Shown piece after piece: positions 54,592-63,297 of a stretch of 64,000 nucleotides of DNA. This DNA is from Rouxiella aceris (GTDB lineage Bacteria; Pseudomonadota; Gammaproteobacteria; Enterobacterales; Enterobacteriaceae). Position 1 is the stretch's first letter, and every line of letters starts with the position of its first letter. The DNA is taken from NCBI RefSeq assembly GCF_012933545.1, contig NZ_JAADJU010000005.1, positions 124,001 through 188,000 of the forward strand, written 5' to 3'. A program made the translations under genes and the position numbers. A model generated the notes under the pieces. That model was not told where the DNA came from and ran no database searches. It worked only from the letters and a program-made list of their open reading frames with translations.

Positions 54592-55407
54592 TTAATGAGA
54601 TTGCACGGCTTCGCTTTCATGCCACGCGCCCAGAACGCGTCGGGTGATCCACGACATCACGCCAAACAATGCGATACCGGTGAGTGAAATTAACAGCAGT
54701 GCGGCAAACATCAGGGGAATGTCCAACTGATAACCCGCCTGCAATATCTGGTAGGCCAGACCGGTGTTGTTGCCGCCAGTGCCGGCAACAAATTCGGCGA
54801 CCACAGCACCAATCAGCGACAGACCGCTGGAAATCCGCAGCGCGCCGAAAAAATAGGGCAGGGCAAAAGGAATGCGCAAACGGATCAGGATCTGCAAGCG
54901 GCTGGCGTGATTCAACTGGAAGTAGCTCAGCAGACCAGGCGATACACTCCGCAGCCCCTGGGTGGTGTTGGAAATAATGGGGAACACCGCCATCAGCGTC
55001 GAGCACACCACCAACGACAAGGTGGTATCTTTGACCCAGATAATGATCAGCGGAGCAATGGCCACAATGGGTGTCACTTGCAGAAACACGATGTAAGGAA
55101 AGATCGCGGTTTCAACAAAGCGGTTTTGCACCAGCACGAAGGCCACCGCTGCGCCGATGATGGTCGACAGCAAAAACGAAATCAGAGTGATTTTCAGCGT
55201 AAACAGCAGCGACATCATCAGCGAGCCCAGATTAGTCCACAGGCTTTGTAGCATCACCAGCGGTGACGGCACCAAAAACTGAGGGATTTTGAAATAGCTC
55301 ACCCAGCCTTGCCACAGCAAAACCACGACGATCGCCACCACCGCCGGATAAAGAACTTTGCGAAACGTGGGGTTATTGATCCACGGTGAGGATTTTTGCG
55401 TTTGCAT
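54592..55407 (-). CDS. ABC importer permease (SsuC/TauC/ThiX-type)
   Basis: A 271-residue membrane protein of the nitrate/sulfonate/pyrimidine importer class, with six hydrophobic segments. The coupling loop is LNHASRLQILIRLRIPFALP. I set the start at 55405-55407 with GGAGTAACGGT upstream, 4 nt after the ATPase stop; an in-frame start at 55467 would overlap that gene. Confidence 0.9.
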   Translation of the reverse strand: MQTQKSSPWINNPTFRKVLYPAVVAIVVVLLWQGWVSYFKIPQFLVPSPLVMLQSLWTNLGSLMMSLLFTLKITLISFLLSTIIGAAVAFVLVQNRFVETAIFPYIVFLQVTPIVAIAPLIIIWVKDTTLSLVVCSTLMAVFPIISNTTQGLRSVSPGLLSYFQLNHASRLQILIRLRIPFALPYFFGALRISSGLSLIGAVVAEFVAGTGGNNTGLAYQILQAGYQLDIPLMFAALLLISLTGIALFGVMSWITRRVLGAWHESEAVQSH

Positions 55408-55411
55408 ACCG

Positions 55412-56239
55412 TTACTCCATACCCGATTGGCTGGCTTGCAGCAGGCTATCTTGCAACTGCTTCGCATAGCGTGAAAAACCCGGACTCACACGGAAATCTT
55501 CGCTGCGCGGGAAGGGCTCGCTAATGGCGATATCTTCCACCACCCGGCCTGGCCTTGCGGCCATCATGATCACCCGCTGCGAGAGAAATACTGCTTCATG
55601 AATCGAGTGGGTGACGAACAGCACCGTCAGTCCCTGCTCACGCCACAGGCGCAACAGATCGCTGTCGAGCTTGTTGCGGGTTATTTCGTCCAGTGCGCCA
55701 AAGGGTTCGTCCATCAGCAGCAGTTTTGGACGTGTCACCAGCCCGCGGGCAATAGAGACGCGCATCTGCATGCCGCCCGACAGTTCGCGCGGCAATACAT
55801 TGGCAAATTTCCCCAGCCCCACCAGTTCCAACGCTTCGCTGACGCGGGTGTTGGCTTCGGCACGAGAGACGCCCGCAAGATCCAGCGGTAAACGTACGTT
55901 GTTATGCACCGTGCTCCATGGCATCAGCGTGGCTTCCTGAAACACAAAGGAGAGCGGCAGCTGCGCTTTTTCACGGCTGTCGTGACGCCACAGCACCAGC
56001 TTGCCGTCGCTGGGTTCAACCAGACCGGCGACCATTTTTAATAGCGTACTTTTGCCACAGCCCGACGGACCGAGCAGGGTCACGAACTCCCCCTGATTAA
56101 TGGTGAGATTGACTGGCAGAAGTGCGCGCGTGCCATTGCTGTAAATTTTCTCTGCCGACAGCACCTCGATGGCTGCCACCGGCGGCGGATTTGCTGAGCG
56201 GACATGGCTCATCATGGTCAGTTTGGGCGCTGAATTCAT
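55412..56239 (-). CDS. ABC importer ATPase (SsuB/TauB/ThiZ-type)
   Basis: A 275-residue ATPase with Walker A GPSGCGKST, Q-loop VFQEATLMPWSTV, signature LSGGMQMRVSIARGLV, Walker B LLLMDEPFGALDEITR and switch His LFVTHSIHEAVFLS. Its ATG overlaps the binding-protein stop by 4 nt. Ligand class follows the NMT1/THI5-type binding protein. Confidence 0.92.
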   Translation of the reverse strand: MNSAPKLTMMSHVRSANPPPVAAIEVLSAEKIYSNGTRALLPVNLTINQGEFVTLLGPSGCGKSTLLKMVAGLVEPSDGKLVLWRHDSREKAQLPLSFVFQEATLMPWSTVHNNVRLPLDLAGVSRAEANTRVSEALELVGLGKFANVLPRELSGGMQMRVSIARGLVTRPKLLLMDEPFGALDEITRNKLDSDLLRLWREQGLTVLFVTHSIHEAVFLSQRVIMMAARPGRVVEDIAISEPFPRSEDFRVSPGFSRYAKQLQDSLLQASQSGME

Positions 56240-57219
56240 GGCATGACCTTCGCGTCTTTAATCATATCGAGGGTATAGGTCTGCTCAAACGGCACTTTAT
56301 CGGCATCAATCAGTTTGTTTTTCACCAACATGTCCCAGGTCTTTTTCAGACGCGGTTCAGTGATAATGCCGATACCAGCGGTTTGCGCATCGCCGCCGGT
56401 GACCAGCTCATACTTTTTCATTTGCGCGATGCCGAAAGCGATCTGGTCGGCTCCCATTCGCGGGTTGTCCTTGGTGATCAGCACATTGCCTGCTGTCGGA
56501 TCCTGCAAATACTCTTTCCAGCCCTGCATGGAGGCTTTGACAAAGGCGGCTACCGCAGCCGGGCGTTTTTTGACGGTGTCGGCCATGCAGATAATCGAGT
56601 TGCCATACGGCGGGTAACCCCAGTCGCTGAGCATGTAGACATAGAAAGGTTTACCGCCTTTTTCGACCGAGAAAGGCTCCGAGGTAACATAGCCTTGCTG
56701 CACCAGATTATTGTCCGCCAGGAAAGGCTGCACGCTGAAGGTGTAAGGGCGGATTTTGGCGCTGGCCAGCCCCAGCTCACTCTTCGCCCAAGGCCAGAAG
56801 GAGGTGTAGGCCTCGGTAGCCAGCAGGAAGGTTTTATCTTTTAACTCCTGCGCCTTTTCTACTTTGTCATGGCTGATAAAGACGGTTGGTGAATGCTGGA
56901 ACACCGTTGCTATCGTCACGGCGTGGACGCCAGCCTGCCAGGTTTCCAGCGCCTGACCGTTATCGCCGAGGGTACAGTCAGCCTGACCGGCAGCCATCAG
57001 TTGCATCACGTTAACCTGCGGGCCGCCCATTTTGATGCTGACATCCAGCCCTGCCGTTTTGTATAACCCCTTGGCTTGTGCCTGATAAAAACCGCCATGC
57101 TCCGCCTGAGCGTACCAGTTTGTGAGAAAGGTAAATTTCTCTTCTGCCATGCTGGTGGTAGAAACCCCGGTCAACAGCAAGGCGAGCAGGGGGTAAGTGG
57201 ATGTACGCCGTGTTTTCAT
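56236..57219 (-). CDS. NMT1/THI5-like ABC binding protein
   Basis: A 327-residue periplasmic protein with a signal peptide (MKTRRTSTYPLLALLLTG, cleavage near SMA-EE). The opening FTFLTNWYAQAEHGGFYQAQ and GPQVNVMQLMAAGQADCTLG are characteristic of the NMT1/THI5 fold, whose members bind pyrimidines, sulfonates or similar small molecules. I chose the start at 57217-57219 with AAGGAAC upstream; the frame stays open to 57549 inside the preceding gene, but that part is not conserved. The neighbouring deaminase-like, RidA and creatininase genes favour a nitrogen heterocycle ligand (inference). Confidence 0.89.
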   Translation of the reverse strand: MKTRRTSTYPLLALLLTGVSTTSMAEEKFTFLTNWYAQAEHGGFYQAQAKGLYKTAGLDVSIKMGGPQVNVMQLMAAGQADCTLGDNGQALETWQAGVHAVTIATVFQHSPTVFISHDKVEKAQELKDKTFLLATEAYTSFWPWAKSELGLASAKIRPYTFSVQPFLADNNLVQQGYVTSEPFSVEKGGKPFYVYMLSDWGYPPYGNSIICMADTVKKRPAAVAAFVKASMQGWKEYLQDPTAGNVLITKDNPRMGADQIAFGIAQMKKYELVTGGDAQTAGIGIITEPRLKKTWDMLVKNKLIDADKVPFEQTYTLDMIKDAKVMP

Positions 57220-57232
57220 GGTAAGAGTTCCT

Positions 57233-58114
57233 TTATTTAGAGGCAAAAGATGACGAAGGTGGAGTAAAAGTGGTTTGCACAAAACCGTTCCAGTGGTGTT
57301 TTCCCCAGGTTGGCTCGCTGCGGGTTTTCCATTCCATATGGTGGATTTCAGCGATCGCTTGTGCCCAGCTTGCCGCCAGCGAGTCGAGGATCGCATGTCC
57401 CTGTTCGGCAGTTGCCCCGGTCGGGTCGCCGATAACGCCGCTAGGGCCAAAATCATAGGAGACCCAGGCGGCGGCAGGGCGGCCAGATGACAGGGTCGGG
57501 CAAGGAAATTCCGGTGGATAATTGGCGACCGCGTGTTCGATGTGGACACATTCCGGTGCCAGTGCCAGCATCACTGCTGTTTCGCTATGACCGGCGTGCA
57601 TTGCCATTTTCTGCTCCTGTGCGCTCAGGAACTGGTTTTCAACGTTGGGCACACGAAACACGTCGTGGGGGATCATAATCATGTCGCCGTGACGCAGGCG
57701 CATTTCCCGCGATGCCATTTGCAGCACCTGCGGCTGCCCGCCGTGGCCATTAATCATCAATAATTTGCGGAATCCGGCGCGGTACAGGGACTCGGCAATC
57801 TCTAAAATAGTTTGCAGCAACGTATCACCGGTCAAGGTCAGCGTGCCGGGGAAATTCAAATGTTCATCCGATTTGCCGTAGGTAATTGGCGCAATGGCAT
57901 AAGCCGGGATCGCTTTTGGCAGCCGTGCCAACGCATGACCCGCCACCCCGGAAGAGATCACGCTGTCAACCGAACACGGCAGATGCGGACCGTGTTGCTC
58001 GATAGCGCCGGTCGGCAATACGATCACGGTATTGGCCTTGTCTGGCAGGGCAGCAATCGCCGTCCAGCTCAGAAAGGGGAGAAAACGCTCTGCGGGAATA
58101 TAGCCGTTAATCAT
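57233..58114 (-). CDS. Creatininase-family amidohydrolase
   Basis: A 293-residue member of the creatininase fold. Metal-binding and catalytic motifs are VLPTGAIEQHGPHLPCSVDS, LLMINGHGGQPQVLQ and MHAGHSETAVMLAL. The family opens cyclic amides (creatinine) or hydrolyses related C-N bonds, for example in riboflavin-precursor and mycofactocin-type pathways. It is followed by the binding-protein gene after 13 nt and preceded by RidA. The substrate is probably whatever the cluster imports or an intermediate of it. Confidence 0.88.
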   Translation of the reverse strand: MINGYIPAERFLPFLSWTAIAALPDKANTVIVLPTGAIEQHGPHLPCSVDSVISSGVAGHALARLPKAIPAYAIAPITYGKSDEHLNFPGTLTLTGDTLLQTILEIAESLYRAGFRKLLMINGHGGQPQVLQMASREMRLRHGDMIMIPHDVFRVPNVENQFLSAQEQKMAMHAGHSETAVMLALAPECVHIEHAVANYPPEFPCPTLSSGRPAAAWVSYDFGPSGVIGDPTGATAEQGHAILDSLAASWAQAIAEIHHMEWKTRSEPTWGKHHWNGFVQTTFTPPSSSFASK

Positions 58115-58135
58115 GCGGTGCCTCGTCGTCGGACA

Positions 58136-58606
58136 TTATTGGGTTAAGCGGGATTGCGGTAACCAGGCGGTGGCTTCAACTTCAATCAGCACCTCGGCGC
58201 TGGGCAGCATTTCACTGACTTGCACTACGGTAGAGACCGGCGGTTGTCCGGGGTAAAAAAGCTTTCTGACTCGGCTGTAGTACGGGAAGTGATCGAGATT
58301 GCGAAAGTACTGCACCAGCTTGATCACATCACTCATTTGCCCTCCGGCCTCTTCAATCGTGTAGCGAATGCTTTCCAGCACATACCAGCTTTGCGCCAGA
58401 ATCGGCCCCTGTTTGGCATCGGTGGAAAATTCGCCGGTTTCACCCAGCAGCAGGCGTGCTTCCACTGGGATATCCTGAAAACCGCGGACGATAGTCGCGC
58501 TCTGCGGGTTGACGGGAATAATGCCGGAGAGAAAGACAAAATCACCGGCGCGACGCCAGGCGGCATATTTGGCGAGCGGTTTACCCGCTCCGCTTTCAAG
58601 ACTCAT
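58136..58606 (-). CDS. RidA-family protein (enamine/imine deaminase-like)
   Basis: A 156-residue YjgF/YER057c/UK114 protein. DFVFLSGIIPVNPQS and the C-terminal PPVSTVVQVSEMLPSAEVLIEVEATAW are the family core, although the canonical catalytic Arg region reads QPPVSTVVQVS with no Arg, so it may not be a standard imine deaminase. I set the start at 58604-58606, overlapping the upstream amidohydrolase stop by 11 nt; ATG 58621 is the alternative. In the Rut uracil pathway a RidA-like RutC acts on a ring-opening product, a possible parallel. Confidence 0.86.
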   Translation of the reverse strand: MSLESGAGKPLAKYAAWRRAGDFVFLSGIIPVNPQSATIVRGFQDIPVEARLLLGETGEFSTDAKQGPILAQSWYVLESIRYTIEEAGGQMSDVIKLVQYFRNLDHFPYYSRVRKLFYPGQPPVSTVVQVSEMLPSAEVLIEVEATAWLPQSRLTQ

Positions 58607-59876
58607 GGGATAACTCCGCATTCCAGGTACGTTGCCGGGTCAGCTGGCCGTGGTTGATAACCAGACGGGCTGCACTGTTTAAAGGCCAGGTCGCGCTGTC
58701 GCTGCCCGGGAAGATGATCAAGCTGGCGTCGCTGCCGACGGCCAGCGGAAGGGTTGTCTGTTTCTGGCCGGTCAGTGCCGCCACATCGCAAATAAGTCGC
58801 GACTGCTGGTCAAAGACATTTGCCAATTGCAAGGCAAACAGGGCGCAACTTAGCGTATCCAGTGGGTCATAGCTGCCTGCCGGACAAAAGGCATCTTGTA
58901 CGTTGTCGCAACCGAGCAGCACCGGAATGCCCGCTGCCTGTGCTTCCTTCAACAGGGTGATGCCACGCTGGCGCGGCGTACGCTGAGGGACGGCGTCCTG
59001 CAACAGCAGGTTGGTCATCGGCAGCGTAATCAGCGTGACAGGTTGTGCTGCCAGCAAGGTCAACACCTCCTGCGCCTGTTGTTCACTGCCGGAGGCCAGT
59101 GCACAGCCGTGGCTACAGCAGATGTGGCCGCTAAATTCATTTTCTGACAAGTAGCGCGCCAGCCAGGTCAGGCCGTTTGCCACCGAAGTCAGCTCCTCGT
59201 CAATGTGCAGATCCAGATCCAGTTGCCAGCGTGAGGCGCTGCGCATCAGGTTAGTCATCGCCGCCGGATCCCAGTTTGAGGAGTGGATAAAGCCCCCCAA
59301 CAGACTGTGCTTGCCGCTTTGTGCGACCGTGCGGGCGATACGGTCAGCCGCTTCGGCATCAGCGAAGAAGCTCAGCGGTGCCAGAGCAACTCGCTCCAGC
59401 GTGACACCCGGCTGCACGATATTTGCCAGTTCAAACCAGGCCAATGGCGGAATGACGTCGAACCAGTCAATGTGGGTACGCAAATGGGTCACGCCATTAG
59501 CGGCCGCCCACGCCAGTCCCTGTTTTGCCCGCTGATGGAGGTCGGCGGCGGTCCAGTGTTGACGGTCTTGATGCATTGTTTCAATGGCGGCCAGCAGACC
59601 GGGTTTTGACGGGCGGCTGCGGCCAATGGTGAATGTTTTATCGAGATGTGCGTGCGGCTCAATCAGCCCCGGCAGCGCCAGTGCGCCATGAAGGTTCCAT
59701 AAATCATCCTGCCGTGGCCGACTGGGCATCAGGGCCGAAATTTTGCCCGCGTCAAAGCGCAAATCAGCCGTCACCGGTTCACCAGCATGCCGTGGCCAGT
59801 TGCCGGGAAGCAGCCACGCAGGGAGGCGAATATTAGCAATGCCGTTAAGCGATGATGCGGACGTTGGGGTGTTCAT
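58596..59876 (-). CDS. Cytosine-deaminase-like amidohydrolase
   Basis: A 426-residue metal-dependent amidohydrolase of the CodA/AtzC group. Motifs are LIEPHAHLDKTFTIG (metal His-x-His), LDLDLHIDEELTS, CCSHGCALASGS and LLGCDNVQDAFCPAGSYD, whose Asp is the expected metal ligand. In E. coli CodA the last motif reads GHDDVFDP, so the Cys here marks a different subgroup. The enzyme probably deaminates or hydrolyses a ring-substituted nitrogen heterocycle. Its gene follows the reductase gene after 20 nt. Confidence 0.87.
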   Translation of the reverse strand: MNTPTSASSLNGIANIRLPAWLLPGNWPRHAGEPVTADLRFDAGKISALMPSRPRQDDLWNLHGALALPGLIEPHAHLDKTFTIGRSRPSKPGLLAAIETMHQDRQHWTAADLHQRAKQGLAWAAANGVTHLRTHIDWFDVIPPLAWFELANIVQPGVTLERVALAPLSFFADAEAADRIARTVAQSGKHSLLGGFIHSSNWDPAAMTNLMRSASRWQLDLDLHIDEELTSVANGLTWLARYLSENEFSGHICCSHGCALASGSEQQAQEVLTLLAAQPVTLITLPMTNLLLQDAVPQRTPRQRGITLLKEAQAAGIPVLLGCDNVQDAFCPAGSYDPLDTLSCALFALQLANVFDQQSRLICDVAALTGQKQTTLPLAVGSDASLIIFPGSDSATWPLNSAARLVINHGQLTRQRTWNAELSHES

Positions 59877-59896
59877 CTTGCGGCTCCGTGGTGATA

Positions 59897-60865
59897 TTAC
59901 AGGTCAAGGACCAGAACGGGACTTTTGGATCGCGAACAGCACAGCGTAATTTGCCTGTTCTCGGTTTTTTCTTCTTCTGTCAGCACCGAGTCCCGATGAT
60001 CCGGAATACCGTCAATAACGTCAGTGATACAGGAACCGCAAATACCCTGTTCGCACGACAACATAATATCGACTTTAGCGCTTAATAAGACTTCGGCAAT
60101 GGTCTGATTAGGGCCCACTAAATAACGTTGCCCGCTGGAGTTAAGCTGGATATGAAATTCCAGCCCGTCACTGTTATGAGTTGAATTTGCGTTGCTGAAA
60201 CGCTCAAAAGATAATTGGTCGGCTGACCAGTAATGCTGTTGCATAATTGCCTGCAAACGCTGAATAAAACCGTCCGGACCGCAGGCAATCACCTGGGTAT
60301 TCTGATCGGCAGCACAAAGACTCGGCGGCGTTTTGTGGCGCAGGGAATCGTTTGCTTCGCTGTAATGCAAAAAAACATGCTTCGCCAATGCCGGCGTGTT
60401 TAAACGCGGTAAAAAAGCCGTTTGATCTTGCGCTGAAAGATAATAATGCAGTTCAAATTCAATCTGTTGATAAGACATCTGTTCCGCCATGGTCAGCAAG
60501 GGCGTGATGCCGATACCGCCAGCAAACAGCAGATATCGCCCGGCGTCGGGCAGCGGAAAATGATTGCGCGGTGCAGAGATTGTCAGATTATCGCCAACCC
60601 TGAAATGATGATGGATAAAGTGCGATCCACCGGTGGAGTTTTCCGCCAGTTTTATGCAGATTTCATAATATTCCCTGTTACTTTTTTCGGTGCAAAGAGA
60701 ATATTGACGGGGGCCAATATCAGGAATGAAAACGTCAATGTGCGCGCCGGGTGAATGCACCGGTAATAATCCCCCTTGCTGCGCAATAAGCTGCAATGAA
60801 ATATTCCCCTGACCATTGATATCGATCGCCTTGATCGTGACAGGAATTAATGCGGCATCTTTCAT
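59897..60865 (-). CDS. PDR/VanB-family oxidoreductase (flavin, NAD, 2Fe-2S)
   Basis: A 322-residue phthalate-dioxygenase-reductase-type electron-transfer protein. It has an N-terminal flavin-binding barrel (HIDVFIPDIGPRQYSLC), an NAD-binding domain (LLFAGGIGITPLLTMAEQM, VIACGPDGFI) and a C-terminal plant-type ferredoxin domain with C-x4-C-x2-C (SCEQGICGSCITDV) and a final Cys in ITLCCSRSK. Such reductases normally feed a Rieske oxygenase, but none is encoded in the window. It is the first gene of the block and is divergent from the LysR gene. Confidence 0.9.
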   Translation of the reverse strand: MKDAALIPVTIKAIDINGQGNISLQLIAQQGGLLPVHSPGAHIDVFIPDIGPRQYSLCTEKSNREYYEICIKLAENSTGGSHFIHHHFRVGDNLTISAPRNHFPLPDAGRYLLFAGGIGITPLLTMAEQMSYQQIEFELHYYLSAQDQTAFLPRLNTPALAKHVFLHYSEANDSLRHKTPPSLCAADQNTQVIACGPDGFIQRLQAIMQQHYWSADQLSFERFSNANSTHNSDGLEFHIQLNSSGQRYLVGPNQTIAEVLLSAKVDIMLSCEQGICGSCITDVIDGIPDHRDSVLTEEEKTENRQITLCCSRSKSPVLVLDL

Positions 60866-61084
60866 CGTTATTTACCGTTTTACTTTGCTGAGTCATTTAT
60901 AAAAGGGACATTCAATTCGTTCGCCGCACAAATCGTAGTTATCAAACCAGTAACTGCACTGCGTTGGCTTGATGAAGGTGAAACGATTGTTCCCATTGCA
61001 ATGAAAGCTACGTTATTGTTATAAAAGTGTTGCGTCCAGCACTTTGATTCGCACATCCCGTTGCATAAAAGAGAGCACTAAACT

Positions 61085-62008
61085 ATGTTCGCATTCTCCA
61101 GGTTTCTGCTGTACTTCACTGAGGTTGCCCGCCAGGGATCGTTTCGCAAGGCGTCGGAAACCCTGCATGTCGCCGCGTCGTCGATTGACCGGCAGATACT
61201 GCGGGTTGAAAAAGAACTGACGATACCGCTGTTTGAGCGCCACCCCACCGGCCTGCGGCTGACCGCAGCCGGTGAGCTGTTGTTACATGCCGCCAACAAC
61301 TGGAAAAAGGATTTTTCTCGCGTCTGTGAACAGATTGACGACCTGCGCGGGTTGCGCCGGGGACATGTGCGGATTGCCACCATCGATGCCATCAACCGGC
61401 AGTTTTTCTCGGCGATGCTCAAGAAGGTGCATGTCGATTATCCAAATATCTCATTCACGTTGATGACCATGAACAACGTGGATATTCAGCAGGCTTTGAT
61501 ATCGGGCGATGCCGACTTCGGGCTTATGCTGAATCCGCAAAGTTCCAGTGAGTTGCAGGTGCGGGCCTTTGCTGAAATTGACCTCGGTATTGTGGTGCCG
61601 AAAGGGCATCCGCTCGGCGGCAAAAGCGGTATACGTTTCAATCAATGCATCGAATACCCTTTTATCCTGCCTTCTGCACCGCTGATGCTTGCCGAGCCGG
61701 TTCAGGCACTGATGAACATCAACGGCAACATGATTAATGAGGTTGCGGTATCGAATAACATCCATATGATCCGTTCCCTGATTAAAGAGAAAATTGGCAT
61801 CGGCATTCTGTGTTGGCTCGACATCATGGATGAGGTACAAAACGATGAGCTGCAGTTTATCCCGTTGACCGATCCACACTTAAAAACCTTCACGCTCTCA
61901 TTGTGTGTTGCCCCTTCCAGACAGCTCTCTCTGGCCGCCTCGATGATGCTTAAACAACTGGAGATGCTATTTAGCCAGATTCAGCCAGCCGACTACGCCA
62001 GGCATTGA
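61085..62008 (+). CDS. LysR-family transcriptional regulator
   Basis: A 307-residue LysR protein. The helix-turn-helix is near residues 18-40 (GSFRKASETLHVAASSIDRQ), and the effector domain begins with GHVRIATIDAINRQFF. It is transcribed away from the thirteen-gene catabolic/transport block, with 219 bp between starts, and is the obvious regulator of that block. ATG 61085 is preceded by GAGAGCACTAAACT. Confidence 0.91.
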   Translation: MFAFSRFLLYFTEVARQGSFRKASETLHVAASSIDRQILRVEKELTIPLFERHPTGLRLTAAGELLLHAANNWKKDFSRVCEQIDDLRGLRRGHVRIATIDAINRQFFSAMLKKVHVDYPNISFTLMTMNNVDIQQALISGDADFGLMLNPQSSSELQVRAFAEIDLGIVVPKGHPLGGKSGIRFNQCIEYPFILPSAPLMLAEPVQALMNINGNMINEVAVSNNIHMIRSLIKEKIGIGILCWLDIMDEVQNDELQFIPLTDPHLKTFTLSLCVAPSRQLSLAASMMLKQLEMLFSQIQPADYARH

Positions 62009-62109
62009 TTTGCACTTATCTGGTGCTTCACGCGCTGTTGTGAATCAAAGGTTGCAAAGCACAACCCGCAGATCCTCTTGGATAGCACTAAGGCTGGGTT
62101 GGCATCCTT

Positions 62110-62380
62110 TTTGTATCATGAAAATGAACAATAAGAATAAGCAGCCTGCGGCGTTATTTAATTGCCTGCCGGCTGGCGCAGCGTTTATCGCAACAAGAGG
62201 AGATATTAATGACTATTGCACCAAAACTGGAAGAAAAAGCACGCAAGGAAGGGCAGGAAAGGGCGCCATGCCGAACGGCTGGAAGCCCGACTTGAAATCG
62301 CTTGCGCTATGCTGAGCAAGGGGATGGATCACCGCATGGTTATCATGCACTCAGAGGCGACCAGTAAATTGGTGAAATAA
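62110..62380 (+). pseudogene. Remnant of an Rpn-family recombination-promoting nuclease/transposase
   Basis: Only the C-terminal part of an Rpn (YhgA-like, PD-(D/E)XK) protein is recognisable. One frame reads RYLIACRLAQRLSQQEEI then LMTIAPKLEEKARKEGQE; after a frameshift near 62260 the other continues HAERLEARLEIACAMLSKGM and ends SKLVK at 62380. The EKARKEGQE pattern followed by a helical LEIACAML tail is typical of the family. The N-terminal catalytic domain is absent, so it is non-functional. Confidence 0.68.
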
Positions 62381-62398
62381 TTTTTTTGAATCAATAAA

Positions 62399-62971
62399 TT
62401 ACTCTGAAATTTTGCTCTCATGGACTTGCTGACCAAGCATTCGGGAGCGGCAAATATCCAGAATCTCATCTGCCAGGGCGGAATCATCAGGGCAGGCACG
62501 GGACAGCACCAGGGCACCTACAAGATGGGCAATAGTATCGATCAAGTCGGCACGTGTTTCGCCTCCCGCTCCATTTTCATTGGTTAACACGGCCAACTGG
62601 CGTTCAATTCCAGCCGCAAATGTCGCCTTAATTGACTCAGATTGACGGGCCGTATCGGTACCCAGTGCCGACATCACACAACCCTTTCCCATAGCATCGC
62701 GATGCTGGCGGGAGAGATAATATTCAACAAATTTTTCCCGGTTTACACCCACCGTACTTTCTGCAGATCGCATAAAACCGCAGTTCATCGCCTCAGACAT
62801 CAAATCAGCTTTGGAACCAAAGTGCTTGTAGAACCCGCCGTGAGTTAAACCTGCCGCTGACATCAGTTCCGCGACACCTACACCGTCATAACCTCGCTCA
62901 CGAAACAGCACTGAGGCAGTCTCCACAATACGCATTCGGTTTTCACGAACCTGCTCTTTAGAAACTTTCAT
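62399..62971 (-). CDS. TetR-family transcriptional regulator
   Basis: A 190-residue repressor. The helix-turn-helix is at about residues 12-55 (ETASVLFRERGYDGVGVAEL followed by AGLTHGGFYKHFGSKADLM). The C-terminal ligand domain contains CVMSALGTDTARQS, typical of the TetR_C group found next to short-chain dehydrogenases. I prefer the ATG at 62971; a GTG three codons upstream is possible. It is divergent from the dehydrogenase gene and probably binds the inverted repeat at 63017-63066. Confidence 0.9.
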   Translation of the reverse strand: MKVSKEQVRENRMRIVETASVLFRERGYDGVGVAELMSAAGLTHGGFYKHFGSKADLMSEAMNCGFMRSAESTVGVNREKFVEYYLSRQHRDAMGKGCVMSALGTDTARQSESIKATFAAGIERQLAVLTNENGAGGETRADLIDTIAHLVGALVLSRACPDDSALADEILDICRSRMLGQQVHESKISE

Positions 62972-63016
62972 CGTTTCCACATCCTTCCCTAAAAATTTAT
63001 GTCACAAGTATACATT

Positions 63017-63066
63017 GATGATGATCATAATCAAACCGTTTGACTTTTTAGATTATGATCATCATC
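63017..63066. promoter_or_regulatory. Candidate TetR double operator (16-bp perfect inverted repeat)
   Basis: GATGATGATCATAATC (63017-63032) and GATTATGATCATCATC (63051-63066) are exact reverse complements 18 bp apart. Each arm also contains the palindrome ATGATCAT, so each could bind one dimer. A TTGACT hexamer lies between the arms. The site is between the divergent TetR and SDR genes. The rest of 62972-63297 holds no gene I can support. Confidence 0.75.
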
Positions 63067-63297
63067 ATTGCGTTTGTGTCTCCAGTTGCCACTTAGCAAG
63101 GAAATCAACATAGCGAACCGACCATTTTTTCAACTTTACAACCTGGGGCCACGAGTGGTTCCTGAGACGTTTTGTGGCGGTGGCGCGAAAGGGGACATCA
63201 CTTACCGAGATCAGCAAGGGGAGCCGCAGGTGCCACGGCGCTATCTGGATCGCATATTGCGGATTCTGTTTACTCACCAGGAAAAGAAGATCAACTT

